Of a stretch of DNA of 17,192 nt, positions 1 to 6,396 are shown piece by piece; the first letter of the stretch is position 1; every line of letters starts with the position of its first letter. Below the pieces are notes generated by a model that saw only the letters and a program-made list of their open reading frames with translations, had not been told where the DNA came from and did not search any database. The translations under genes were made by a program, and so were the position numbers. Source of the stretch: Treponema sp. (GTDB lineage: Bacteria; Spirochaetota; Spirochaetia; Treponematales; Breznakiellaceae); the NCBI GenBank assembly GCA_031289935.1, contig JAITON010000051.1, positions 1 through 17,192 on the forward strand, read 5' to 3'.

Positions 1-12
1 GCGCCCTCTCCC

Positions 13-27
13 GGGGGGGGGGGGGGG
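13..27. repeat. Homopolymeric G tract (15 G)
   Basis: Fifteen consecutive G residues, flanked on both sides by the short direct repeat GCGCCCTC (1-8 and 29-36) and running into a 10-bp palindrome GGGCGCGCCC (25-34). Such tracts are prone to slipped-strand length change; in T. pallidum poly-G tracts near some promoters vary in length. Here no gene start lies close by, and the window edge hides what is to the left. The true length may also be uncertain because homopolymers are hard to sequence. Confidence 0.85.
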
Positions 28-49
28 CGCGCCCTCCGGTAGGCTGGCG

Positions 50-75
50 GTCCAGTTTGCAGGCGCAAACTGGAC
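50..75. repeat. Perfect 11-bp inverted repeat (hairpin)
   Basis: GTCCAGTTTGC (50-60) and its exact reverse complement (65-75) are separated by a 4-nt loop AGGC. No T-run follows on either strand, so it does not look like an intrinsic terminator. It is the first of three palindromes within 70 bp and may be a REP-like or operator-like element. Confidence 0.75.
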
Positions 76-85
76 TATAGTGGCT

Positions 86-115
86 GGCCCCAGAGGGGCC
101 GGGCCCTGTAGGGCC
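86..115. repeat. Two adjacent GC-rich palindromes
   Basis: GGCCCC-AGA-GGGGCC (86-100) is followed directly by GGCCC-TGTA-GGGCC (102-115). Both are perfect short stems of 6 and 5 bp. Together with the hairpin at 50-75 they form a cluster of stem-loops in non-coding DNA, typical of REP/BIME-type intergenic repeats. Whether copies exist elsewhere in the genome cannot be seen from this window. Confidence 0.6.
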
Positions 116-201
116 GGGATTACGCTGTCTTGTTCAAATCTTTTTGCCTTCAGCATGGCGTAAGTATATACCTTCCTGATAATAATGTCAAGCTGTTTGC
201 G

Positions 202-248
202 AAAAAAACATCAAAATCTTGAAAAAAATAAGAAAAATCCCGAAAAAA
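202..248. promoter_or_regulatory. Helically phased A-tracts (predicted bent DNA)
   Basis: Five A-tracts of 4-7 A lie at 202-208, 213-216, 222-228, 233-237 and 243-248. Their centres are about 205, 214.5, 225, 235 and 245.5, a spacing of roughly 9.5-10.5 bp, close to one helical turn. Phased A-tracts bend DNA and often act as UP elements or nucleoid-protein sites. The tract sits about 100 bp upstream of the glycosidase start. I could not find a convincing promoter pair next to it. Confidence 0.5.
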
Positions 249-253
249 CAGGG

Positions 254-295
254 GAACGCCGTCCAGCTTTAACTGCGGAAGCTGGAGCGGCGTTC
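254..295. repeat. Large imperfect inverted repeat, 16-bp stem with one bulge
   Basis: Positions 254-269 pair with 279-295 over 16 base pairs, with a single bulged G at 287 and a 9-nt loop. On the minus strand the stem is followed by a T-rich stretch (the complement of the A-tracts at 202-248), beginning CCCCTGTTTTTT. That resembles an intrinsic terminator for leftward transcription, such as read-through antisense to the glycosidase. On the plus strand no T-run follows, so there it could only be a leader structure in the glycosidase mRNA or a protein-binding site. Confidence 0.6.
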
Positions 296-330
296 AGGGG
301 CTTGACCTTGAAGAGGAAAAACGGAAGTAT

Positions 331-336
331 GGAGGA
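331..336 (+). promoter_or_regulatory. Ribosome binding site that decides the GH43 start
   Basis: GGAGGA lies 7 nt before the ATG at 344. It also lies after the in-frame ATG codons at 185 and 329, which makes both of those poor starts. Confidence 0.75.
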
Positions 337-343
337 GCAATCT

Positions 344-1801
344 ATGAAGAAACAAGCCTTTAACCCCTTTTTGCCCAGCTACGAGTACATCCCCGACGGG
401 GAACCCTATGTGTTTGATAACCGGGTCTATGTCTACGGTTCCCACGATTGTTTTAACGGAACCGAATACTGCATGAACGATTATGTCTGCTGGTCGGCCC
501 CCGTGGACGATCCGGGCAACTGGCGTTACGAAGGGCTCATCTACAAAAAGGATCAGGACCCCGGGAACAGGGATGGAAAGCGCTGCCTCTTTGCGCCGGA
601 TCTACAAAAAGGGCCGGACGGGCGCTATTATCTCTATTATGCGGTGAACGGGCTCAGCGTCATGTCGGTGGCGGTCTGCGACAGCCCCGCAGGGCGCTAC
701 GAATACTACGGCGCGGTACACTACCCGGACGGCGGGGTTATTGGCGAACTGCCCGGCGATTCCCGGGAATTTTGCCAGTTCGATCCCGGTGTGCTGGTTG
801 ATGATGATGGCCGGGTCTATCTCTATTCGGGGATCGCTCCCCGGAAACCTCCGGCTGGTCAAGACGACTCCCGGGGCCGCTACCATAAGGGCGCCTATCT
901 TATGGAACTTGAGCAGGATATGCTGACCGTAAAGCGGGGGCCGGAACTGATCTTTCGCCGCGCGGGAGAGGCCGGTGGAAGCGGTTTTGAGGGCCATGAG
1001 TTTTTTGAGGCCAGCTCCCTGCGCAAGGTACAGGGGAAGTATTACTTTATCTATTCATCTATCAACGGACACGAACTTTGTTACGCGGTTAGCGGCCGGC
1101 CCGATGGGGGGTTTTGCTACGGCGGCGTTATCATCAGCAATGGCGATATTTTCCTTAAGGGAAGACGCGCCGAAGACGCTTTATATTATACCGGCAACAA
1201 TCACGGCAGTATCGTGGAAATACAGGGCCAATGGTACGTGTTCTACCACCGCCAGACCAACCTGCATCAGTTTTCGCGGCAGGCCTGCGCCGAGCCAATC
1301 AGCTTTAGGGCGGACGGTTCCATCCCCCAGGTGGAAATGACGAGCTCTGGACTTAACGGCGGGGCCCTGGCGGGGCATGGCGAGTACGAGGCCCGGATTG
1401 CCTGCAATCTCTATCTTCCCGGCGACTTGATGTTCTATCCCCATAACCGGCGGCTCCTCCCCGAAGGCCGCCCCTATATGACCCAGGACGGAGGCGACCG
1501 CGAAGATGGGCCGAATCAGCACATTGCCAATTTCAGGCAGGGCGCGGTGGCGGGTTTTAAGTATTTCCAGATACAAGACGCGGCATCGATCACGATCACG
1601 GTCCGGGGGGATGCGAAAGGGCTGGTACAAGTATCGGCCTTACCGGAAGGAAAAGCCGCCGCGAATCTCTGTATTGCGCCCCAGGGGAGGGACTGGCAGG
1701 AATTTTCCGCCCCCATCGCGCTCGAGACCGGGAAAACAGCTCTGTACTTCAGCTTTCGGGGAAGCGGTAGTTTTGATTTTCTGAAATTCCGCCTGGAATA
1801 G
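344..1801 (+). CDS. Glycoside hydrolase family 43 (arabinosidase/xylosidase type)
   Basis: A 485-residue predicted glycosidase, probably cleaving arabinose- or xylose-containing oligosaccharides. The N-terminal part (about residues 1-370) looks like a five-bladed GH43 propeller. The three acidic residues expected of the family are visible: Asp18 in PDGEPYVF (base), Asp147 in QFDPGVLVDDDG (pKa modulator) and Glu222 in EFFEASSLRK (acid). NNHGSIVEIQGQWYVFYH is also typical of the family. The last about 90 residues look like a beta-sandwich of the CBM6 type. There is no signal peptide, so the enzyme is probably cytoplasmic and acts on imported sugars. The start at 344 follows a good GGAGGA. The frame is open back to 185, but that extension is Lys-rich and translates the A-tracts and hairpin, so it is not coding. 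It stands alone, convergent with tRNA-Phe. Exact substrate cannot be read from the sequence. Confidence 0.88.
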   Translation: MKKQAFNPFLPSYEYIPDGEPYVFDNRVYVYGSHDCFNGTEYCMNDYVCWSAPVDDPGNWRYEGLIYKKDQDPGNRDGKRCLFAPDLQKGPDGRYYLYYAVNGLSVMSVAVCDSPAGRYEYYGAVHYPDGGVIGELPGDSREFCQFDPGVLVDDDGRVYLYSGIAPRKPPAGQDDSRGRYHKGAYLMELEQDMLTVKRGPELIFRRAGEAGGSGFEGHEFFEASSLRKVQGKYYFIYSSINGHELCYAVSGRPDGGFCYGGVIISNGDIFLKGRRAEDALYYTGNNHGSIVEIQGQWYVFYHRQTNLHQFSRQACAEPISFRADGSIPQVEMTSSGLNGGALAGHGEYEARIACNLYLPGDLMFYPHNRRLLPEGRPYMTQDGGDREDGPNQHIANFRQGAVAGFKYFQIQDAASITITVRGDAKGLVQVSALPEGKAAANLCIAPQGRDWQEFSAPIALETGKTALYFSFRGSGSFDFLKFRLE

Positions 1802-1850
1802 CCCTCCGGCTTCCACGCTCTTGGTAACTTTTCCTCGTATACGCTTCGAC

Positions 1851-1923
1851 TGCCGTCAGAGGGAATCGAACCCTCGACACAAGGATTTTCAGTCCTTTGC
1901 TCTACCGACTGAGCTACAACGGC
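1851..1923 (-). tRNA. tRNA-Phe (anticodon GAA)
   Basis: Read on the minus strand, the gene folds as a full cloverleaf. The acceptor stem GCCGTTG/TGACGGC has two G-U pairs. The D-arm contains GCTCAGTCGGTAGAGC. The anticodon stem AAGGA/TCCTT encloses loop CTGAAAA, giving anticodon GAA. The T-arm is GAGGG-TTCGATT-CCCTC. The discriminator base is A (1851). The 3' CCA is not encoded: the next bases on the minus strand are GTC. No clear terminator follows. Confidence 0.96.
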
Positions 1924-1932
1924 GTGTATTGT

Positions 1933-1961
1933 TTTATACAGAATCCGAAAAAAAATGTCAA
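1933..1961 (-). promoter_or_regulatory. Sigma70 promoter of tRNA-Phe
   Basis: On the minus strand TTGACA (1956-1961) is a perfect -35 box and TATAAA (1933-1938) a near-perfect -10 box, with the ideal 17-nt spacer that includes a run of eight T. The tRNA begins 9 nt after the -10 box, so transcription should start only a few bases ahead of the mature 5' end. Confidence 0.85.
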
Positions 1962-1994
1962 TACCCCGCATTCCCTCACGTTAAATCTAACTAT

Positions 1995-2011
1995 AGGGGG
2001 CGTAACCCCCT
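1995..2011 (-). terminator. GC hairpin after the flagellar operon, possible terminator
   Basis: On the minus strand AGGGGG-TTACG-CCCCCT lies 9 nt beyond the last stop codon of the flagellar operon and before the tRNA promoter. The position suits a terminator, but no T-tract follows the stem, so an intrinsic terminator is uncertain. Read-through into tRNA-Phe is possible. Confidence 0.35.
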
Positions 2012-2020
2012 CCAAAAACT

Positions 2021-2617
2021 TCAAGCTTTTGAGCTCCCCCGGCTTTCGAGCAGGGCCACCGCTAGGTCCACCTCGGCCTGGGTCACCCCCAGCCGGTCCG
2101 CGATGAGCTTCGGGGAAAAGCCCGCCCGGTACAAACCAGCCACCTGCTCCGCCAGGGGCAGCGGCTTGGGGCTGATGGGTTCCGCAGCCCCTACGATACC
2201 CGGGAAAATCCCCTGGGGGCCGTCTTCCGGGACCTGCCCTGTCTCCCCAGGGAACGGCCCGCCGGAGCCGGTCTCCAGACCGGGAGCAGCGGCCCGAACC
2301 GTATGAGAGGACTGCCGGCCCAGGGCGGCGTAGGTTCGTTCCTGGGAACGCTGCCGGTCTGTTTCCCGGAACAATAGGTTAATCCGCTTATCCGTGTCTT
2401 CCAGAAAAGTCTTGAGGTTCTTCACCCGGTCTTCCACCAGGCTGCTATCACGGTCGGTATGGAAATCAATATCGGCCTTCATTTTATCAATCTCGTCCTG
2501 TAGTTCCGCCAAAACATTTTCTTTACTGGTCTTCCGCTTGATATAAGCCAGAAAGAAGATAAACGAAAAGGCCCAGAGCGCCAGGTTCGCCACCGCAAAA
2601 ATCACCGCCAGGGTCAT
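2021..2617 (-). CDS. Membrane-anchored coiled-coil protein with HTH-like C-terminus (SwrB-like position)
   Basis: A conserved-looking protein of 198 residues with no certain function. Residues about 3-27 form one membrane segment ending in IKRK, so the bulk faces the cytoplasm. Residues 32-95 are charged and heptad-rich (coiled coil). A Gly/Pro-rich linker follows. Residues 155-192 (LAEQVAGLYRAGFSPKLIAD, then LGVTQAEVDLAVALLES) look like a helix-turn-helix of the DUF6115 kind. The ATG at 2617 is preferred because AGGGG lies 7 nt before it; an upstream in-frame ATG at 2635 has only a weak site. This is the last gene of the operon. In Bacillus subtilis, SwrB, a single-pass protein that promotes flagellar export activation, also follows the sigma28 gene. 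I infer a similar role from position and build only. Confidence 0.75.
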   Translation of the reverse strand: MTLAVIFAVANLALWAFSFIFFLAYIKRKTSKENVLAELQDEIDKMKADIDFHTDRDSSLVEDRVKNLKTFLEDTDKRINLLFRETDRQRSQERTYAALGRQSSHTVRAAAPGLETGSGGPFPGETGQVPEDGPQGIFPGIVGAAEPISPKPLPLAEQVAGLYRAGFSPKLIADRLGVTQAEVDLAVALLESRGSSKA

Positions 2618-2652
2618 CTCAACGCCCCTCTCCATAACCGTAGCCTTAACTC

Positions 2653-2988
2653 TCAGCCGCTAAGGTCCACGTTCTTACCCAGATAGGACTCCCATATCAC
2701 CGCAGGGTCCTCCCATTCCTCGCCCTCTTTGTCCGAACCCTCAGTATTGTCTTTGGAAGGGGCGCCCCCTCCCCTGCCCCGGGGGCCCCGGTCCTTTACC
2801 CCCTCTGAACCCTGGCCCGTGTCCTGGGTTTCGTTCACCGAACGGGCCCGTTCTTCGGTCTTTTTCTGAATCTGCATGCCCTGGAGGGCGGCCTGGATCT
2901 GCACACCCTCCTTCTGGAGGCTCTGCTCCTTCCCGATCTTATCAATCTGGGTAAAGAGCGTTTGCAAATCAATGGGCTGAATTGCCAT
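2653..2988 (-). CDS. Small conserved hypothetical protein of the flagellar operon
   Basis: A protein of 111 residues I cannot assign to a named family. The N-terminal 40 residues (start MAIQPIDLQTLFTQIDKIGK) look helical and amphipathic. The middle (about 55-90) is low-complexity, rich in Gly, Arg, Asp and Glu, and probably unfolded. The end, EEWEDPAVIWESYLGKNVDL, may be a short binding motif. It is soluble, with no signal or membrane segment. Its start overlaps the end of the DUF342 gene by 20 nt in another frame and there is little ribosome binding site, so it is probably translated by coupling. The distal position in the operon, with ordered ends around a disordered middle, suggests an adaptor, but this is a guess. 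Confidence 0.7.
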   Translation of the reverse strand: MAIQPIDLQTLFTQIDKIGKEQSLQKEGVQIQAALQGMQIQKKTEERARSVNETQDTGQGSEGVKDRGPRGRGGGAPSKDNTEGSDKEGEEWEDPAVIWESYLGKNVDLSG

Positions 2989-4945
2989 CGGGCGCCCCGG
3001 GTGCTTTTATTTTGGGCTCCTCATAATGCGTTGCCCGTAGCAACCCGTCTTGCACGACAAAGGTCACCGCCTTACACTCGTCCCGTACCTGTTCCTCCAA
3101 CTCCCGGATAATAATCCGGGTCCCCGGATAAAGCTTCTGGGAGGCCGATACCCGCCCCACGGCCTTAAGACTATTGAGGAATTCCTGTATCCGGTCCCAT
3201 TCCTCTTTATCACGCTTCAGGGCCTCGGTCAGCTCCTTCCGGCGCTCCATCAAATCATTGAGCTGGCTTTCCTTATCCTCCGGCAGGGATTTCCGCTGCT
3301 TTTTGATATTAATCAGTGTCTGGAGGTTGAGTTGCAACTGCGCCAATTCCTCCGTCGCCGCCGTCCTGTTGGCCGCTAGTAGTTCAAGCTGCTCCTTGCT
3401 CTTGGGGTCAAAGCCAACTTCGCAGATGGTCTCTGTGCCTCCCTCGGGGCTGCCGATAGATTTGGCGTTGATTTCCTCAGTGGCCCGGAGCCGGCCCCCA
3501 ACGATATGGGCCCGCTTGCCGTTACAGATAATGCGCTTAAAGGCATCCACATTGGAGTTGACAATCCCATCGGAAACGATTACCGAATCGCCGGATTCGA
3601 TGCTACAGTTCTCGATAAACCGGGCAAAAACGTTCTTCCCCGACCGAACTATACCGCCGTTCTTTCCCTGGATTCCCTGGTGGACGATGATATCCCCCTC
3701 GGCATCCAGTTCCGCCTTTTCCACGGTACCTTTGACCTCAATATTCCCCTCGGCCTTGACCGTGAGCCCGTCCTCCACATTGCCGTTGATAATCACCGTA
3801 CCCAGGAAGATGATGTTCCCCGTAGTAACGTTCACGTTACCGCTGACAACATAGACCGGTTCCACATTGATCTTCCCTGCCGAGAAGACCACCTGGCCAT
3901 TGAGCTCTGCCAGAATAGTTACCCCGTCGTCCCCCGCCCGGACATTATTCCCTAGGGGCAGGAGAATATCCTTGCCGTTTTTGGCTGGAAGCATCTTGCC
4001 GGTCACCGTAGAACCGGATTTACCGTTTTCGGCGGGGATCTTCCTGGCCAGGGGCTGTCCCTCCACGACATTTTGGATGGTATTCATTTCTTTGAAATCC
4101 ACCCGGCCGTCGGACGATTCCCGCATACGCATCTGGGAGGGATCGGTCTCGAAATCGTACTGAATATAAGCATCCCGGCCGTCCTCGGGCGGAGTTCCCT
4201 CGGCCACAAGGATACTTTCCTTGTACATCGGCCGGTCGATAATGTCCCGAAGAACATCCTCTTTAATGCCGTAGACCACCTGATTGCCCCGGAGGATATC
4301 CGCCAAGCCTTCCTCTGAAATGTCGCAGCCGCCAAGCCCCGGGGCCATCATGGTAATACGGGCTTCCATATCCCCGGCGGTAATACCCACCGCCACCGAG
4401 ACGTCATTGACCGCATTATGCTCAAAGCTGCCCACGAGCACATATTCGCCCGCAGCCGCCTTTACGGTCCGGGTGACCATGGCCGTATCGATATTCTTTA
4501 GGGACCGGGCGCTCAGGGCCGTATGGGCCTGGACTTCGGTGGCCCTTGATCCCGATCCCGTGGGGGCCGTTACTTTAAGGAAGACCCCGGCTGGTTTCAG
4601 CCGGATAAAGACCGTGCCATCGGCGTCCACGATCTTGGGGGCCGTATCTACGGCCAAACCTAGTTCCTCGACTATCGCCTCCTCCGCAGCCTCTGCGGAT
4701 TCCGGCTTGGCGACAAGCCGTTCATAGGCCCGGATCTTCCAGTTCTTATTCCCCACACCCATAAAGCCCGAGGAACCCTTTTCGGCAACCTCGTATTCAA
4801 GCCGGCGGACCGGCAGGTTAAGCAGGGCTGCGGCCTGGGCCGCAGCCGCTTCCAAGCTGGACCCTACGACTTCCACGATTTTAATGGTCCTGTCCTCTTC
4901 CAACCTTTCTTTCATTCTCTGTTGAAGCAGGGCAAAATCAATCAT
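2969..4945 (-). CDS. Jag-N / DUF342 family protein (FapA-like)
   Basis: A 658-residue cytoplasmic protein. Residues about 18-75 form a Jag-N-type domain (VVGSSLEAAAAQAAALLNLP, then the GSSGFMGVGNKNWKI stretch). The centre, about 200-500, is DUF342/FapA with many short beta strands rich in Gly, Asn and Val (for example GNVNVTTGNIIFLGTVIING), expected to fold as a beta helix. Residues 513-595 are a long coiled coil. DUF342 proteins sit in flagellar gene clusters of many bacteria, and one was named FapA in Vibrio for a role in flagellar assembly and polarity. Function in spirochetes is not established. The start ATG shares one base with the sigma28 stop (TAATG), and GGAAGGG lies 9 nt upstream. 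The length is normal for the family. Confidence 0.88.
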   Translation of the reverse strand: MIDFALLQQRMKERLEEDRTIKIVEVVGSSLEAAAAQAAALLNLPVRRLEYEVAEKGSSGFMGVGNKNWKIRAYERLVAKPESAEAAEEAIVEELGLAVDTAPKIVDADGTVFIRLKPAGVFLKVTAPTGSGSRATEVQAHTALSARSLKNIDTAMVTRTVKAAAGEYVLVGSFEHNAVNDVSVAVGITAGDMEARITMMAPGLGGCDISEEGLADILRGNQVVYGIKEDVLRDIIDRPMYKESILVAEGTPPEDGRDAYIQYDFETDPSQMRMRESSDGRVDFKEMNTIQNVVEGQPLARKIPAENGKSGSTVTGKMLPAKNGKDILLPLGNNVRAGDDGVTILAELNGQVVFSAGKINVEPVYVVSGNVNVTTGNIIFLGTVIINGNVEDGLTVKAEGNIEVKGTVEKAELDAEGDIIVHQGIQGKNGGIVRSGKNVFARFIENCSIESGDSVIVSDGIVNSNVDAFKRIICNGKRAHIVGGRLRATEEINAKSIGSPEGGTETICEVGFDPKSKEQLELLAANRTAATEELAQLQLNLQTLINIKKQRKSLPEDKESQLNDLMERRKELTEALKRDKEEWDRIQEFLNSLKAVGRVSASQKLYPGTRIIIRELEEQVRDECKAVTFVVQDGLLRATHYEEPKIKAPGAPDGNSAH

Positions 4946-5769
4946 TACACAATGCCCTTCCTGACATTGGTCAGCTTGGCCCGCAGCCGGAGAATCGCTC
5001 TGGTATGGAGCTGGGAAACCCGGGATTCGGTAACATGCAGAACCTGGCCGATTTCTTTAAGGGTCGCGTCTTCGTAATAGTAGAGGACCAACACCATTTT
5101 TTCCTTGGGCGGCAGCTCGTTGATTGCATTGATGATGACATTCCGCATCTCCTCCCGTTCGACAATCACATCAGGATTGAGCCTTGCCGGGGATTCGATA
5201 CTGTCGCCGATGGAAGTCCGGTCATTATCATCACCGGAGAACCAGACATCGTTAATAGAGATGATGGAGGTAGCGGCGATCTTCATCAAAGTCCGGAAAT
5301 ACTCGTCCTCGCTCATACCCATGGATTCAGCAATTTCCTGGTCCGTGGCGGTCCTACCGAGCTGGGCCTCCAGGGAACCCACCGCCGACTCCACTTCCCG
5401 GCTCTTCTGGCGCACCGAGCGGGGTACCCAGTCAATGGCCCGCAGTTCGTCATAGATTGCTCCCCGGATACGGGTCACCGCATAAGTCTTAAATTTGACG
5501 TTCTTTTCTGGATCGAATTTGTCGATGGCATCAATCAGCCCGAAAACGCCGAAGCCCACGAGGTCGTCGAATTCCACATTGGGGGGTTTACCGACGGCAA
5601 GTTTCCCGGCAACATACTTCACCAGCGGCGCGTACTGCATGATAAAGCCGTCCCGCAGCTTGGGATTCCGGGTCTGGCGATATTCCACCCAAAGTTCTTC
5701 TTCGGTCCGCCCTTCCGTCTGTCGTTCCGTGGAACAATCCGCCGGATTATTCCCAAGGACATTCCCCAT
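4945..5769 (-). CDS. fliA: RNA polymerase sigma factor for flagellar genes (sigma28, FliA/WhiG)
   Basis: A 274-residue group 3 sigma factor. Region 2 spans about 38-120 and includes EFDDLVGFGVFGLIDAIDKF (core binding) and FKTYAVTRIRGAIYDELRAI followed by DWVPRSVR, the hallmark of FliA/WhiG/SigD. Region 3 covers about 122-205. Region 4 is at about 213-267 with the -35-binding helix-turn-helix LKEIGQVLHVTESRVSQLHT. It directs transcription of late flagellar and motility genes. The ATG has AAGGG 6 nt upstream and begins 3 nt after the preceding stop; the end overlaps the DUF342 gene by one base. Treponemes have named this gene whiG or fliA. I saw no flgM anti-sigma gene in the window. Confidence 0.96.
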   Translation of the reverse strand: MGNVLGNNPADCSTERQTEGRTEEELWVEYRQTRNPKLRDGFIMQYAPLVKYVAGKLAVGKPPNVEFDDLVGFGVFGLIDAIDKFDPEKNVKFKTYAVTRIRGAIYDELRAIDWVPRSVRQKSREVESAVGSLEAQLGRTATDQEIAESMGMSEDEYFRTLMKIAATSIISINDVWFSGDDNDRTSIGDSIESPARLNPDVIVEREEMRNVIINAINELPPKEKMVLVLYYYEDATLKEIGQVLHVTESRVSQLHTRAILRLRAKLTNVRKGIV

Positions 5770-5772
5770 AAT

Positions 5773-6390
5773 TTACCCTTCGCGTTTAATGATCGTCTGT
5801 ACAGCCTGAGCCAACTGCTGTGGCTGATATTCTTCTACCAATTCCGCTGCCTTTTCGCCGGACCGCGCCCCTGGCTTGATGTCCACCCCGGAAGAGACTC
5901 CACCGAAGCTCATCGGCACAAAGTCCTCCGCAGCCGGCAGCCCATCTGCCGGGGACAAGTTACCGGCCAAAGGCTTCTGAACAATATAGCCTATTTCTCC
6001 GCTTTGGTCCAGTCCCTCGCCGGCCTCTCCGGAATTATTTTCTGTTTTTTCCCTCGGAGGGCTCTCCTCTGTATCCCCAGTAAGGCTCACTGTCCCGTCT
6101 TCTGGAACCTCGTTCAAGGGGTCACCAAAAACGCCCCCGCTAAGGTCCGTCACCGGGGAATCTTCCACGGAAATATCCACCCAGGATCCTGACCCGGCAG
6201 GGGGCCCCTCAAGCATCTCTGGAAGGAATCGCTTAATCAAGAGCCAGGCCAGGGAGGCCAGGCCAAAGAAGACCGCCCCAAAAAACAGAGCCCGCCAGAG
6301 GGCAAAGATCCCCACTCCGCTTACAAGGCCGATGAAAAGGGATAAGACCAGGGCCCCCGCACCCAGAACAGCGCTCAACTTCAGGTTCAC
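5773..6390 (-). CDS. Conserved membrane protein between flhG and sigma28
   Basis: A 205-residue protein that I do not recognise by name. Residues about 6-29 and 33-53 are two hydrophobic segments, probably a membrane hairpin, followed by the basic patch KRF. The remaining 150 residues are acidic, Pro/Gly/Ser-rich and likely unfolded, ending in a predicted helix (ELVEEYQPQQLAQAVQTIIK). The start is GTG with AGGAG 9 nt upstream, inside the flhG stop region; no ATG is available near the N-terminus. A small gene also occupies this place in the T. pallidum operon. Its location between the FlhF/FlhG pair and the sigma gene hints at flagellar assembly or a membrane docking role, which is inference. 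Confidence 0.75.
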   Translation of the reverse strand: MNLKLSAVLGAGALVLSLFIGLVSGVGIFALWRALFFGAVFFGLASLAWLLIKRFLPEMLEGPPAGSGSWVDISVEDSPVTDLSGGVFGDPLNEVPEDGTVSLTGDTEESPPREKTENNSGEAGEGLDQSGEIGYIVQKPLAGNLSPADGLPAAEDFVPMSFGGVSSGVDIKPGARSGEKAAELVEEYQPQQLAQAVQTIIKREG

Positions 6391-6396
6391 CGGAAT

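Noticed and set aside
185..343. N-terminal extension of the glycosidase from the ATG at 185
   Set aside because: It translates A-tracts and the inverted repeat, is not GH43-like, and a good ribosome binding site stands directly before the ATG at 344.
1851..1923. tRNA-Phe as attachment site of a mobile element
   Set aside because: No integrase gene, no duplicated tRNA 3' end and no change in composition next to it within the window.
1821..2306. Plus-strand frame of 161 codons across the tRNA region
   Set aside because: It runs through the tRNA-Phe gene and promoter and then antisense to the operon's last gene; no coding signal.
5005..6192. Plus-strand open frame of 395 codons opposite the sigma28 gene and its neighbour
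   Set aside because: It spans two genuine genes on the other strand, shows no family motif and has the composition of an antisense frame.
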